The position numbers and the translations under genes were made by a program. The notes beneath the pieces are model-generated. The model did no database searches, had not been told where the DNA came from, and was given only the letters and a program-made list of their open reading frames with translations. Shown piece after piece: positions 13,711-22,155 of a stretch of 41,153 nt of DNA. This DNA is from a virus. The stretch is taken from positions 1 through 41,153 of the IMG/VR virus record IMGVR_UViG_3300028025_001978; one strand, given 5' to 3'. Position 1 is the first letter of the stretch. Each line of letters starts with the position of its first letter.

Positions 13711-15281
13711 TATGGTTTCACCCTTCTAACCCCTTTAGGGTCAACAAAAATAGTGCCTTTAGGATACTTAGGATTCTTCAAGAATGAGTCAACATCTTGT
13801 TGCGTGAATGTGTGAGGTTCAAAATTCAATGTCTCAATTGGTACTTCAGGCAATGCTAAGTTTGCATTCCTTCTGCGTCTTTCAATTGATTTCTGTGCAT
13901 CTGCAACTTTTCTAGCGTTAAGTTGAGCCAGTGTGTTGATTGCTTTAGCGGCATCAACCTCAGACTCAGCACCTTGCAACTCTTTGATTGAACGCTGTGC
14001 ATCACCCTCTGTTTGAGTACCCTTGTTGAGGCGCAAAGATTCATTGACAAGGCGAGTCTTGAACCTCTCAAAGTCATTTCTTGCAACTACATCAGGGTCA
14101 TTTGACCCCAATAGACTTCTAGCCGCAATAGAAGCACGATCTTTCAATCCAAACTTGATATTGCCAGCCTTGATGCTGTTTACATAGTCATTTGCTTCAA
14201 TAGCAAGGTTTCTAGCCTCACTTGCCTTTGCGTAATCAGCTTCTTCATCTTTAGCCAAGTCTGCTCTAAGAGGTTTATTTCTCTTCTCTTCTGCTTTTTG
14301 CTCTGCCTCTACTCTCTTTGCGTCTGCTTTGTCAATGGATTGTTGACGCTTAAAATTAGCTTCAGACACTCTCATTTGCTGATTAAATGTGTTTTGTTGC
14401 TCTGCCAACTTAGCTTGCGCCTGTGCCATCGCAAGATATGCCGCTGAGTTCTCAAGACCTTGCGCTCTCATAGCCGCCATTGAATCTTGATTGGCTTTGA
14501 TTTGCTGTTGCGCCTGATCGAATTGATTAATGCGCTGAGTCATATCAGCCAAGTCTTTGACCCTTGCATCAACCTTTTCAGGGTCAATCATTCCTTTGGC
14601 AAAACTACTTGAGTATTGAGTTGCAAGAGTCTTCACATTTGCAGGGATGCTTGGGTCATCAACAAACACCTTGAATGGGTCTTCTTCTGGTACACCCATA
14701 GCACCAATCCTACGCAAGTCAGGAATAAGTTTAGCCAATTGAGATATTGCGGCTTGACCTTGAGGAAATGAAAGCATCTTGGCTTTGACTTCCTCATTGA
14801 TAGTGCCATCAGGATTTCTAAGTTGTTGAGCCAGTTCTTGTGCTTGTGCCTCAAGACCTCTGGCTTGCATACCCAAGCCACGCTGAGTCAGATAATCTTC
14901 TGTCTTGAACTGAGTCAATTGCTGTTCTTGAGCCTGTTGCTTGACACGCATCATCTCATTACGCAATAGGAATGCCGCTTCTTGGTCACCAGTTTGTAGT
15001 GCCACATTGATTGCTTGAGCATAAGAATCAGGATTGTTTGGGTCAATCATGCCAAGCAATTGCTGACGCTGAGTGATCTTCTGCAACTGTGGGTCAACAC
15101 CACCCAAAGCACCACCAATGGCACGACCTAATTGTTGTGCGCCAAGAGCAATGCCGTACTGACCTTGCTCCATAGGGCTAAGTCTTGCCATTTGCAAGGC
15201 TTGAGCTTCCATAGCGGCTTGACGCTGTTGCTCATACTGCTGTGGGCTTGCGAATAAACCTAAGATTTCTGATGTTGCCAT
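13710..15281 (-). CDS. Ejection-type internal virion protein, Q/A-rich helical
   Basis: This 523-residue protein is rich in Q, A and K with long predicted coiled coils (about 100-150, 240-345). The N-terminus (MATSEILGLFASPQQYEQQR) and composition match proteins packaged with podovirus DNA and ejected into the host. AAAGGAAT precedes the ATG. It lies between the other two ejection-type genes. The assignment is by composition and position. Confidence 0.55.
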   Translation of the reverse strand: MATSEILGLFASPQQYEQQRQAAMEAQALQMARLSPMEQGQYGIALGAQQLGRAIGGALGGVDPQLQKITQRQQLLGMIDPNNPDSYAQAINVALQTGDQEAAFLLRNEMMRVKQQAQEQQLTQFKTEDYLTQRGLGMQARGLEAQAQELAQQLRNPDGTINEEVKAKMLSFPQGQAAISQLAKLIPDLRRIGAMGVPEEDPFKVFVDDPSIPANVKTLATQYSSSFAKGMIDPEKVDARVKDLADMTQRINQFDQAQQQIKANQDSMAAMRAQGLENSAAYLAMAQAQAKLAEQQNTFNQQMRVSEANFKRQQSIDKADAKRVEAEQKAEEKRNKPLRADLAKDEEADYAKASEARNLAIEANDYVNSIKAGNIKFGLKDRASIAARSLLGSNDPDVVARNDFERFKTRLVNESLRLNKGTQTEGDAQRSIKELQGAESEVDAAKAINTLAQLNARKVADAQKSIERRRRNANLALPEVPIETLNFEPHTFTQQDVDSFLKNPKYPKGTIFVDPKGVRRVKP

Positions 15282-15292
15282 GATTTATTCCT

Positions 15293-16387
15293 TTATGTGC
15301 CAAATGGACTTCTAGTCAAATTAGCTGATGGTGTTGTACCTAGATAACCTTCCCAAACATTTGGAGAGATTCCATATCCAGCCGCAGTTGTAGGAGAACC
15401 ACCACCAAACCCTTGTTGTTGCCACCAATTAGCAACACCAGTACCAAACTCAGGACTTCTGCCCAAGTTCATCAACCCAAGTCCAATCCCACTTGTTCCA
15501 GCCGCACCTTGAATAGTCTTTGCCGCACCTAATCCACCAGTAAGCAATGCCTGACCAACATTTCCACCAGCAGTAGCCGCACGACCACCAAGGGCTGAAC
15601 CTAACTCCAAAGGTTGTTGACCAAGAGACTCAATCGTAGAGCCAGCACCCAAATAGGCACTGAATGGGCTTAATGCACCGACTTGACCAGCTTGATACTG
15701 ACCCATCAAACCAGCACCAGTGCCCAACAATCCTGCGCCAAAGGCTACATTCTGTTGACCAGCCTGTTGAGCCTGTGAAGCCAATTGCAAGTCTTGTTGC
15801 GCCAATGCGTTGTAGTAAGCCTCCATCTCAGGAGTAGTTGCGCCCAAACCAGCCGCACCGCTAGGTCTAGCACCTGTAGCACCCACAGACAAACCACCAC
15901 GACCTTGTTGGAACAACTGGTTCTGCAACTGAGCCATTTGTCTTTCACGGCTAGGAGCAAGCAAATCTTGTTGTTGACGCATATATTGAGATGCAACTTG
16001 CTCAGGAGTCTGCTGTAGGTACTGCTGACCCAAGCCAAACAGTCCTGTAGCACTTTGTTGCAATGGCTCATACTGTTGCTGTGCCATCTCAGCTTGAGTC
16101 AAAGCACCGCCTGTAAGAGCCTGTAAGCGATCTTGATAAGCCTTTAACTCAGGGCTGACTGTATAACCAGCACCAGTTAGATAACCACTAGGGTCAAACT
16201 GGAAGTTAGAGCTACCAAAGCGAGTAGTTACACCTACAGGGCGAAACTTAGCCGCTTCAGCCGCAATTCGTGCCGCCTCAAGTTGAGCTTGTGCGGATTG
16301 TCGTGCCGCATCTCCAGCGGCTCTACTTTGCATCGAACCACCAAGCAGTGATGCACCTCCCATTATTGCGGCGGCGGCTATAGGCAT
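15293..16387 (-). CDS. Ejection-type virion protein with N-terminal hydrophobic segment
   Basis: This 364-residue protein starts MPIAAAAIMGGASLLGGSMQ, a short hydrophobic glycine/alanine stretch common in podovirus injection proteins. It is followed by an alanine-rich helix and a long Q/G-rich region. AAAGGAG lies before the ATG. It is the first of three consecutive candidates for proteins that leave the head with the DNA. Confidence 0.55.
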   Translation of the reverse strand: MPIAAAAIMGGASLLGGSMQSRAAGDAARQSAQAQLEAARIAAEAAKFRPVGVTTRFGSSNFQFDPSGYLTGAGYTVSPELKAYQDRLQALTGGALTQAEMAQQQYEPLQQSATGLFGLGQQYLQQTPEQVASQYMRQQQDLLAPSRERQMAQLQNQLFQQGRGGLSVGATGARPSGAAGLGATTPEMEAYYNALAQQDLQLASQAQQAGQQNVAFGAGLLGTGAGLMGQYQAGQVGALSPFSAYLGAGSTIESLGQQPLELGSALGGRAATAGGNVGQALLTGGLGAAKTIQGAAGTSGIGLGLMNLGRSPEFGTGVANWWQQQGFGGGSPTTAAGYGISPNVWEGYLGTTPSANLTRSPFGT

Positions 16388-16388
16388 A

Positions 16389-16709
16389 TCAATCTCCTTT
16401 AATCAAAATCTCATCCACTTTAGACGGGTCTTTCTCGTCAGTGACATGAATACAAAACCAAACACAGTCTGTTATCGCTTTGACTCCATGAGTCAATCCT
16501 TTTTCAATTTCAATACACGCTGGCGCAGAATAAATGTCAATCTCAGTACCACGCAATACAGCAACCTTGCCATGCGCCAATATCGACAAATGACTGAAGT
16601 CATGCGTATGCTTCAAGATGGTCATTCCAGCAGTAAAGAATGACTCTTTAGCATACAACCCATCACTGAAGTGATGAGTAATGCGATATTCTGGGTCTTG
16701 CATCATCAT
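16389..16709 (-). CDS. Small cupin-fold protein
   Basis: This 106-residue protein carries a cupin-like signature. Histidines cluster in ILKHTHDFSHLSILAHGKV, followed by a turn and a second strand set ending with WFCIHVTD. The start at 16709 overlaps the upstream TGA (ATGA), with GGAAG eight bases ahead. A GTG at 16724 is also in frame. Cupins bind metal or sugar ligands. Beside a tail-fibre gene the role may be fibre assembly or modification, which is speculative. Confidence 0.6.
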   Translation of the reverse strand: MMMQDPEYRITHHFSDGLYAKESFFTAGMTILKHTHDFSHLSILAHGKVAVLRGTEIDIYSAPACIEIEKGLTHGVKAITDCVWFCIHVTDEKDPSKVDEILIKGD

Positions 16710-17407
16710 GCTGTACGCTTCCACATATAGACAGTAATGTATGGCTGATAGTTAGCATTTGTGCCACTTGAACCAGTTGAGGAGTTTGTTGTTGCAACAG
16801 TAATTCCTGTGGTTACGCTTGATGTTGCAATTGGATAGCCTGGTCTTCCTGAGCCAGCTTCCAAACCACTTGAACCACCACCACCAAAAGAACCAGTGCC
16901 ATAAGCAATTGTGTGATTGTGACCTGAATCAGTAACAGTTGATGTTGCAGTGTGAGTGTGGCTGACAGTGATTGCATCTGCACTACCGCCAGTTTCTTCA
17001 GCCGTGTCAAACAGCGCATTACCTGAGTCAAAACCAACCATGACACGACCAGCCGCAAATGCAGTCCAAGTGCCAAAGCCAAGCAATGTTGCAGGGTTAG
17101 TGCTGACGCTTGCATTGGTATAGATTGAACCTACTGGATACATAGCCGCTAATGCCGCTTGAACAAAAGCAGTTGTTGCTACAGCAGTTGAACTATTCCC
17201 ATAAGACTGAGTAGTTGCAATAGTACCTGTTGGAAGTGTTGGCGTACCAGTAAAAGTAGGGCTTGCCAAATCTGCCTTAGTTGCAATGGCAGTAGCAATA
17301 TTGTTGAACTCTGTGTCAATCTCAGTACCCTTGACAATCTTCAAAGGGTTGCCAGAAGACAAATTGTCTTTGGTGGCAAAGTTCGTGCTTTTCGTGTAAT
17401 CAGACAC
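16706..17407 (-). CDS. Tail fibre with phage collar-type receptor-binding tip
   Basis: This 233-residue fibre protein has a short N-terminal part with an LASPTFTGTPTLPTGT repeat pattern. A collar domain starts near 89 (MYPVGSIYTNASVSTNPATL, W-x-A-F-A-A-G-R-V). His-rich metal-binding motifs follow (SHTHTATSTV, GHNHTI), and the end is NYQPYITVYMWKRTA. This matches the collar-type tips of many short tail fibres, which bind the host surface. The start is GTG at 17407 after AAGGAG. Confidence 0.8.
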   Translation of the reverse strand: MSDYTKSTNFATKDNLSSGNPLKIVKGTEIDTEFNNIATAIATKADLASPTFTGTPTLPTGTIATTQSYGNSSTAVATTAFVQAALAAMYPVGSIYTNASVSTNPATLLGFGTWTAFAAGRVMVGFDSGNALFDTAEETGGSADAITVSHTHTATSTVTDSGHNHTIAYGTGSFGGGGSSGLEAGSGRPGYPIATSSVTTGITVATTNSSTGSSGTNANYQPYITVYMWKRTA

Positions 17408-17417
17408 AATATTCTCC

Positions 17418-18977
17418 TTAAGTCATCTTGCCATTTTTGGCTTGAATTTCAATCTTCTGAATAGACAATGGAGTTCCATTTATGTCTGATTCATAACCTG
17501 TTTGCACAACCTTACCTGCTCCAGAAGCAGAAACAACCAATGTCTGTAACGCAACACCATCAGAATAGTAAGCAATCGTTGTTGCGTTTGCTCCATATTC
17601 AGCTATTCCATAGTAATAAACATTTTGAGTTGGAATAGTTGCATTGTCGGACAAGTAATTTGTCTTGAAATCAAAACCCCACTTGAATGTCACTGTTTGA
17701 TTTGTTCCACCAATCACGACAGTTGACAATTTCTTCAGGATTGAAAGTACATTCTGATCGCCAAGGTCAGCATGATTTGTGTAATACAACATACGATAAG
17801 AAGATTGGTAATCTTGATAAGTGTTGTAATAACCTACATAACCATTCTTTCCAATGTAAAGGCTTCCATCTCTGCGAGAAAGCAAAGATTTAGGTGTGAT
17901 TGAATCCCAAGTAGTTACCCTTGCAGAACCATCAGGCAGATAAGCCTTGGTATCAAAACACCAAGTAGTGTCAATGCTAGGAGTCACCAACAGATAAAAC
18001 GCTTCACGCTCTGAATAGACAGATTTGATATTAGCCAATGTTTCACCAGCCACAGCACCCATTAAATCATTGCGAATGTTCTTAGACAAGTCTCTCTCAG
18101 GAGCAGACTTCTCTTGAATCGTTCTCATCAACGATCTGACACCAGAATTTGACAAGAACAATACATCAGTGCTTGTGGTCTGAATACTGTCTCTGGCAAT
18201 GCAACCAATGCCTTCAACAGTGTCACTGATTGACATGGTTGATGGTGCTGTAGCCCCTTGATATACAAGAATTTGACGCTTACCAAAGATAAACAAGAAC
18301 CCATTATGAGCCGCTAAACCAGTGATCTGGTCAGCACCATTTACCCACACATTGTTCACATTCAATGAGCCAGCAGTACCTGTTGACCACACATGACCAG
18401 CAATCAAGTCACTGAAGTAAACAGTTGCATTCACAGAGGTAGTATTAGCCGCCCACAAACGACCAAAGGCAGAAATCACAATGTCTGCATCAGGAACAGT
18501 AGCGGCATAACCTGTCTTCTCAGAAACTCTGCGATAGGTTGTAGTCGATACAGCAGGGTCATAAATCAATGCATTGTGACCAGACTGAAAGAAGTATGTG
18601 ATGCCATTCAAAGATGCACACTGCCAATTGCTTGCAGTAATAGTTGGTGCAGTACCCCCACCCCCATAGGTGAGTTCAGTCACAGTGTTTGTGGAACTCA
18701 ACTTGAAAATCTTGTTGTTACCAGCAAACAAAACAGTCAAAGTCCCATCAGCTAACACTAACTCATGGATAACCTTGACATCATTTGCGCCCAAGTCACC
18801 AGAAGAAGCATTGACTCTTGACCAACCTTTGCGTGAACCAATACGACCATATTGGTCAATGATGCAGTTAGTCGCAACCAAAGCAAAGCCAGCATTCAAA
18901 TCAAGAGGCGAGTCTTGAGTATTCAACCCATAAAAGCCAGGGGCTGAGATACTGTAAGTTTGAATTGCTTGGCTCAT
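17418..18977 (-). CDS. Tail nozzle / P22 gp10-like stabilisation protein
   Basis: This 519-residue, beta-rich protein starts with APGFYGLNTQDSPLDLNAGF and ATNCIIDQYGRIGSRKGW. That N-terminus is typical of podovirus tail-tube or nozzle proteins related to P22 gp10. It follows a gp4-like adaptor gene by an ATGA overlap, the same order as in P22-like tails. The rest reads as repeated strands, consistent with a beta-propeller. Exact family membership would need a profile search. Confidence 0.6.
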   Translation of the reverse strand: MSQAIQTYSISAPGFYGLNTQDSPLDLNAGFALVATNCIIDQYGRIGSRKGWSRVNASSGDLGANDVKVIHELVLADGTLTVLFAGNNKIFKLSSTNTVTELTYGGGGTAPTITASNWQCASLNGITYFFQSGHNALIYDPAVSTTTYRRVSEKTGYAATVPDADIVISAFGRLWAANTTSVNATVYFSDLIAGHVWSTGTAGSLNVNNVWVNGADQITGLAAHNGFLFIFGKRQILVYQGATAPSTMSISDTVEGIGCIARDSIQTTSTDVLFLSNSGVRSLMRTIQEKSAPERDLSKNIRNDLMGAVAGETLANIKSVYSEREAFYLLVTPSIDTTWCFDTKAYLPDGSARVTTWDSITPKSLLSRRDGSLYIGKNGYVGYYNTYQDYQSSYRMLYYTNHADLGDQNVLSILKKLSTVVIGGTNQTVTFKWGFDFKTNYLSDNATIPTQNVYYYGIAEYGANATTIAYYSDGVALQTLVVSASGAGKVVQTGYESDINGTPLSIQKIEIQAKNGKMT

Positions 18978-19621
18978 ACTGCCACAAACTCCTGATTCTC
19001 AGGATAGCGAGTGCCTTCCAAGGCAATGTAGTCAGAGAGCATTGACCTGTACAACAAGTAAGCCTCAGATGAAGACAAACCACCATCCTCACCACGCTCT
19101 ACCAATGCACGAGCATAAGCATTTTGAGAAACCAAAACATCAGGTACTTTCACAACAGTAGAGTCTGATGACAAAGTGGCTTGTGGAACTGTCAAACTAA
19201 ATGGGATGCTATACACACCATCAGGGCGAGGATACAGCGTTACTTTGGTGTCATAGCTACCATCAATGCCATCAAAAGCATAGTAGGCAGGAATACCATT
19301 CACAGGTGTAGAAAAGTTCTGATACCTGTTCATAGTTGCAAAATCAATGTTCTTCATGCGTAAATTGCTTGTGACATTGAGAACATCAAGAACTTGGAAC
19401 TTCTGACCAGCACCAGTCAGTGCATAAGAGTATGTGCCAGAAGTTGTAGAAAGGGTAATGGTTGTGCCAAGCACATTCCATGCAAAAGCATCTTCAATCT
19501 GACGCTTTGCATCATTGACAAATTTGCCAATCAGAGTTGAATAGGATGTTTCGGAAACAGTCGAAACAGTTGCTTCACGCAACCTTACGAGTACATCGTT
19601 TACAAGTTCTAAGTAAGTCAT
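18974..19621 (-). CDS. P22 gp4-like head completion / tail adaptor protein
   Basis: This 215-residue protein begins MTYLELVNDVLVRLREATVS, followed by VNDAKRQIEDAFAWNVL. This helical N-terminal pattern is found in podovirus adaptors that sit under the portal (P22 gp4, T7 gp11 type). A strand-rich middle and a helical end (ALVERGEDGGLSSSEAYLLY) follow. It is coupled to neighbours by ATGA overlaps on both sides. Confidence 0.65.
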   Translation of the reverse strand: MTYLELVNDVLVRLREATVSTVSETSYSTLIGKFVNDAKRQIEDAFAWNVLGTTITLSTTSGTYSYALTGAGQKFQVLDVLNVTSNLRMKNIDFATMNRYQNFSTPVNGIPAYYAFDGIDGSYDTKVTLYPRPDGVYSIPFSLTVPQATLSSDSTVVKVPDVLVSQNAYARALVERGEDGGLSSSEAYLLYRSMLSDYIALEGTRYPENQEFVAV

Positions 19622-19926
19622 CTGCTTGCCTTCGCTTTGTTCCTTGCGGATATAGCTTTAGCTTTTGCCTTTGCGTCAGCTTTTGAGGATGCACCCCATG
19701 CTTTAAGCGAAAGAAGCAGTCTTGTCGGTTCACCATCCTTGTACTCAGCACCAGCCATATTGCCCATGCGAGCCAAGAAACTTGCTCTGCGAGGGTTATC
19801 CCCCGACTTTACTGGTGCTTTCAAGTTGCCACCAGTTTCTGCATTATAAGATGCTCTCCCCTTGGCATTCAACCCCCCTGATTGAGATTTTCCCTCATTT
19901 CTAGTCCATGCTGGCGTTTTTGGCAT
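19618..19926 (-). CDS. Small basic virion-region protein (DUF6321-like)
   Basis: This 102-residue protein carries the pattern PAWTRNEGKSQSGGLNAKGRAS, then NPRRASFLARMGNM and a Lys/Ala-rich tail. I recognise it as a widespread small phage family (DUF6321-like) of unknown role found among head genes. The first codons overlap the end of the HNH gene. A second, truncated version of its N-terminus lies upstream of that HNH gene (20440-20481), indicating that the HNH gene entered at this start. Confidence 0.65.
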   Translation of the reverse strand: MPKTPAWTRNEGKSQSGGLNAKGRASYNAETGGNLKAPVKSGDNPRRASFLARMGNMAGAEYKDGEPTRLLLSLKAWGASSKADAKAKAKAISARNKAKASR

Positions 19927-20452
19927 TATTTTTCTCCATAACTGCTTGACAGAGTTTTACAAAATCTGCCTCTGAAAGATTGTGCTTTGCAACATTTGCC
20001 GCTCTACAAACCAATTGAACATTACCAACAATATATCCAATTAAAGAATCTATTCTGTCTATACTGCAATTTGTTGGGACAACGCCATTTGCTAATTCCA
20101 TTGTCATTTCCCAACCTGTTAAGGCGCATTTGCCGTTCTGGGAGTGCCATAACAATTCCAACGCATCTAAAGAAATTATTTCACTTCCTTTTTTACGTTG
20201 TAATGCTTTTGATCTTAAATACTGTAAATATGTACGCACAGACTTAGTGCGCTTAAATGCGTGATATTGGAGTTTTTCTTCACCCCAAGTACGTTTGTGA
20301 TAGGAAACTTGTTTGACAGAAATACATTTCTTACACCACGAGTTGTACTTTGGTGAACCATCAACTTTTTTCCCTGTTGTATAAAACAAGTCTAAAGTCT
20401 TTGTAACACCACAGTTAGTGCAATGCTTGACTGTATCTTTTAATGTATCCAT
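19901..20452 (-). CDS. HNH homing endonuclease
   Basis: This 183-residue protein has an N-terminal treble-clef-like zinc site (C11, C14, C40, C43) and a C-terminal HNH core with I-D-R-I-D at 131-135, N144 and nearby C149, as in endonuclease VII-type HNH proteins. Free-standing homing enzymes cut a cognate phage genome and spread their own gene. The gene is more AT-rich than its neighbours, lacks a good ribosome site, and splits the start of the DUF6321-like gene, all signs of recent insertion. Confidence 0.8.
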   Translation of the reverse strand: MDTLKDTVKHCTNCGVTKTLDLFYTTGKKVDGSPKYNSWCKKCISVKQVSYHKRTWGEEKLQYHAFKRTKSVRTYLQYLRSKALQRKKGSEIISLDALELLWHSQNGKCALTGWEMTMELANGVVPTNCSIDRIDSLIGYIVGNVQLVCRAANVAKHNLSEADFVKLCQAVMEKNNAKNASMD

Positions 20453-20481
20453 TCAGAGCGTTGCCAAGATGGAGTTTTCAT
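20440..20481 (-). pseudogene. Remnant of the original DUF6321-like gene start
   Basis: A 13-codon frame, MKTPSWQRSEWIH then stop, begins on a TGATG overlap with the 52-residue gene upstream. Its first ten residues match KTPAWTRNE at the start of the intact gene at 19926. The match ends where the HNH gene begins. This is what insertion of a homing gene just after the start codons of the target gene would leave. Confidence 0.6.
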
Positions 20482-20639
20482 CACTTCCCCTTTTTAGGTT
20501 TCTTTGCAGTCTTTGCCGCTTGTTTAAATGCTTCAGCAGTAGGTGCGCCTTTAGAACCTACCTTTCGCATTTTTTCACCAGAACCAGCCTTGATTCGAGC
20601 TTGTTTGGCATGAATGTTGGCGTAAAGTCCCTGCTTCAT
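20481..20639 (-). CDS. Small basic phage protein
   Basis: This 52-residue lysine-rich protein starts MKQGLYANIHAKQARIKAGS, then GEKMRKVGSKGAPTAEAFKQ. The pattern is common in small phage proteins near head genes, where its function is unknown. It starts on ATGA overlap with the preceding gene and ends on TGATG overlap with the remnant described at 20440. Confidence 0.75.
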   Translation of the reverse strand: MKQGLYANIHAKQARIKAGSGEKMRKVGSKGAPTAEAFKQAAKTAKKPKKGK

Positions 20640-20806
20640 TTCATCTTCTTCTTTTTAGGCTTAGACATACCAGCCTCAGACAAAGCAATAGCAACTGCCT
20701 GTTTAGGATTGGTCACAACCTTGCCACCCTTGCCAGAGTGCAAAGTTCCCTCTTTGTACTCACCCATGACTTTCTTAATCTTTTTCTGAGGTTTAGTCAT
20801 TTTCAT
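20636..20806 (-). CDS. Small basic protein (DUF6496-like)
   Basis: This 56-residue protein contains KVMGEYKEGTLHSGKGGKVV followed by KQAVAIALSEAGMSKPKKKK. This matches my recollection of the DUF6496 family of small basic phage and bacterial proteins. AAGGAG lies seven bases before the ATG at 20806. DNA or RNA binding is plausible from the charge. Confidence 0.75.
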   Translation of the reverse strand: MKMTKPQKKIKKVMGEYKEGTLHSGKGGKVVTNPKQAVAIALSEAGMSKPKKKKMK

Positions 20807-20817
20807 AGGGTTTCTCC

Positions 20818-21102
20818 TTAGTACATGATTTTGGCTGTAATCGTGCCAGTTACAAAAACAGTGCAGTTTGCTCGTAAATACTTAGGAGCATTTTGGACAG
20901 TAATAATGCCGTTAGCAGTCAGAGCAGTGCCAATGGTTGACCAGTTTGTTCCATCAAGACTACCTTGCAGTGCAACAGTAGCTGATGTAATTCCTGAAAC
21001 TTGCAAGAATGCTGGCTGACCAGAATCAACTTGTACAGCTTTAGATTCTCCAGTTGCGACAACAGCATTTAGGAGTGTGATGGGTGCGGTTAAAGATGAC
21101 AT
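20818..21102 (-). CDS. Putative head decoration or structural protein
   Basis: This 94-residue, all-beta-looking protein includes LQGSLDGTNWSTIGTALTAN and YLRANCTVFVTGTITAKI, a pattern seen in small phage structural proteins of Ig-like or jelly-roll type. It starts on a TAATG overlap with the previous gene. Location beside the capsid genes supports a virion role. Confidence 0.55.
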   Translation of the reverse strand: MSSLTAPITLLNAVVATGESKAVQVDSGQPAFLQVSGITSATVALQGSLDGTNWSTIGTALTANGIITVQNAPKYLRANCTVFVTGTITAKIMY

Positions 21103-21287
21103 TATTTACCTCTTGAGGATTTCTTCATCATGTTGGTAGCAGTTCTGCCACCACGCATAGGCATACCTTTGGGTTTTCCAATAGCAACCATGATGGTCAC
21201 AGGAACACCCTTTTTCTTGCCGTATTCTTTTGCTTCTTTTTCCCCTTTTTCGGTGTAGGGAAACTTCTTTTTTCCAACTGAAGGCAT
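21102..21287 (-). CDS. Small basic head-region protein
   Basis: This 61-residue protein starts MPSVGKKKFPYTEKGEKEAK and ends in a Lys/Arg-rich tail after GMPMRGGRTATNMM. The start at 21287 follows TAAGGAG. An in-frame upstream start at 21323 lies in the preceding gene. Such proteins recur near podovirus capsid genes, and their function is unknown. Confidence 0.7.
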   Translation of the reverse strand: MPSVGKKKFPYTEKGEKEAKEYGKKKGVPVTIMVAIGKPKGMPMRGGRTATNMMKKSSRGK

Positions 21288-21297
21288 AGTATTCTCC

Positions 21298-21501
21298 TTA
21301 TTTCCAGAGTCGATCAGCAACAAAGGTAATCACACCGCCCATGAATGAAGCGATAGTCATACCCATCCAAAATCCACCTTTGCCTTTATTGGCAAGTTCA
21401 AGTAATGATTTGACATCGGTACTAAGTGAGTGCATCTCCTTTTGGAGTGCCTCGACTTGAGCTTCTAATTTGCCAAAATCTCTTGCGTCAACTTCAGACA
21501 T
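21298..21501 (-). CDS. Coiled-coil protein with C-terminal membrane helix
   Basis: This 67-residue protein has an N-terminal coiled coil (GKLEAQVEALQKEMHSLSTD) and one membrane helix near the end (FWMGMTIASFMGGVITFVAD). This is the layout of XhlA/DUF1515-like phage proteins, some of which help lysis. It overlaps its upstream neighbour by eight bases. Confidence 0.65.
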   Translation of the reverse strand: MSEVDARDFGKLEAQVEALQKEMHSLSTDVKSLLELANKGKGGFWMGMTIASFMGGVITFVADRLWK

Positions 21502-21715
21502 TTGCTACCTTTCTTGGTCTACCCATACGCTTAATTGTGGGGATGACAGGCGCACGAAAGGCGGTATCTGTTCTAACTTCAGATTCTACAGATTCTGTGG
21601 TTACTTCTGTTTCGTCAACTCTCACATAACCCTGATGACCCTTCATAGAGTCAATGTCATGTTGGAGGGTAAAAGTCACGCAATTACCAGATTGAAGACA
21701 ACGAAAAGTAGCCAT
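21494..21715 (-). CDS. Small hypothetical protein
   Basis: This 73-residue protein has a compact N-terminal part with two cysteines (FRCLQSGNCVTFTLQHDID) and a basic end containing a GRPRK motif that resembles an AT-hook. AAGGGG precedes the ATG. No family is recognised. Confidence 0.6.
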   Translation of the reverse strand: MATFRCLQSGNCVTFTLQHDIDSMKGHQGYVRVDETEVTTESVESEVRTDTAFRAPVIPTIKRMGRPRKVANV

Positions 21716-21729
21716 AAAACCCCTTAAAT

Positions 21730-21752
21730 AAGAAAGGGGGGACTAGCCCCCC
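21730..21752 (-). terminator. Probable terminator after the decoration-like gene
   Basis: Read leftward, GGGGGG and CCCCCC (21752-21747 and 21741-21736) pair around a five-base loop and are followed by TTTCTT. It lies a few bases past the stop of the gene at 21758. The short T-run makes it moderate. Confidence 0.6.
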
Positions 21753-21757
21753 TATCA

Positions 21758-22084
21758 TTAAACTACAGCACGACCGATAACGAGTTGTAATGTAGTTGAA
21801 GCCAAATCAACTGAACTACCTGTTGGGTTATAGGTCACGATAGTTACTGTATTGGCGGCTGAAACATAGGCTCTACGAACCAATCCAGCTTCACTTACAC
21901 CAACTGACATACCAAGAACCATGTCACCCAAAGCCACTCCTGCAACAGTTACTGTGTCTGTAGCTGTAGCTGTAGTAGCGACTGAGCCGCTATCTAAAGT
22001 ACATGAAACATCCCAAGTATCTGTAAACAGACCACGAAATTGGTCATTGCCCCTGCGGGAAACGACTGCTGTTGCTGATGCCAT
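21758..22084 (-). CDS. Putative capsid decoration protein
   Basis: This 108-residue, threonine/valine-rich beta protein (TATATDTVTVAGVALGDMVL, VSAANTVTIVTYNPTG) is placed directly after the major capsid gene in transcription order. Small all-beta proteins at this place often stud the capsid. AGGAG lies before the ATG. Terminators flank it on both sides, suggesting separately adjusted expression. Confidence 0.6.
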   Translation of the reverse strand: MASATAVVSRRGNDQFRGLFTDTWDVSCTLDSGSVATTATATDTVTVAGVALGDMVLGMSVGVSEAGLVRRAYVSAANTVTIVTYNPTGSSVDLASTTLQLVIGRAVV

Positions 22085-22106
22085 TTTGATTTCTCCTAAT
22101 TAGGTT

Positions 22107-22147
22107 AAAAAAGTCCCCCTACCCCTATCGCTAGAAGTAGGAGGGAC
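22107..22147 (-). terminator. Rho-independent terminator after the major capsid gene
   Basis: Read leftward, GTCCCTCCTAC (22147-22137) pairs with GTAGGGGGAC (22122-22113), with one bulged base, and is followed by six T (22112-22107). It starts nine bases past the capsid stop. Partial termination after the most abundant protein is common in phages. Confidence 0.8.
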
Positions 22148-22155
22148 AACTGCAA

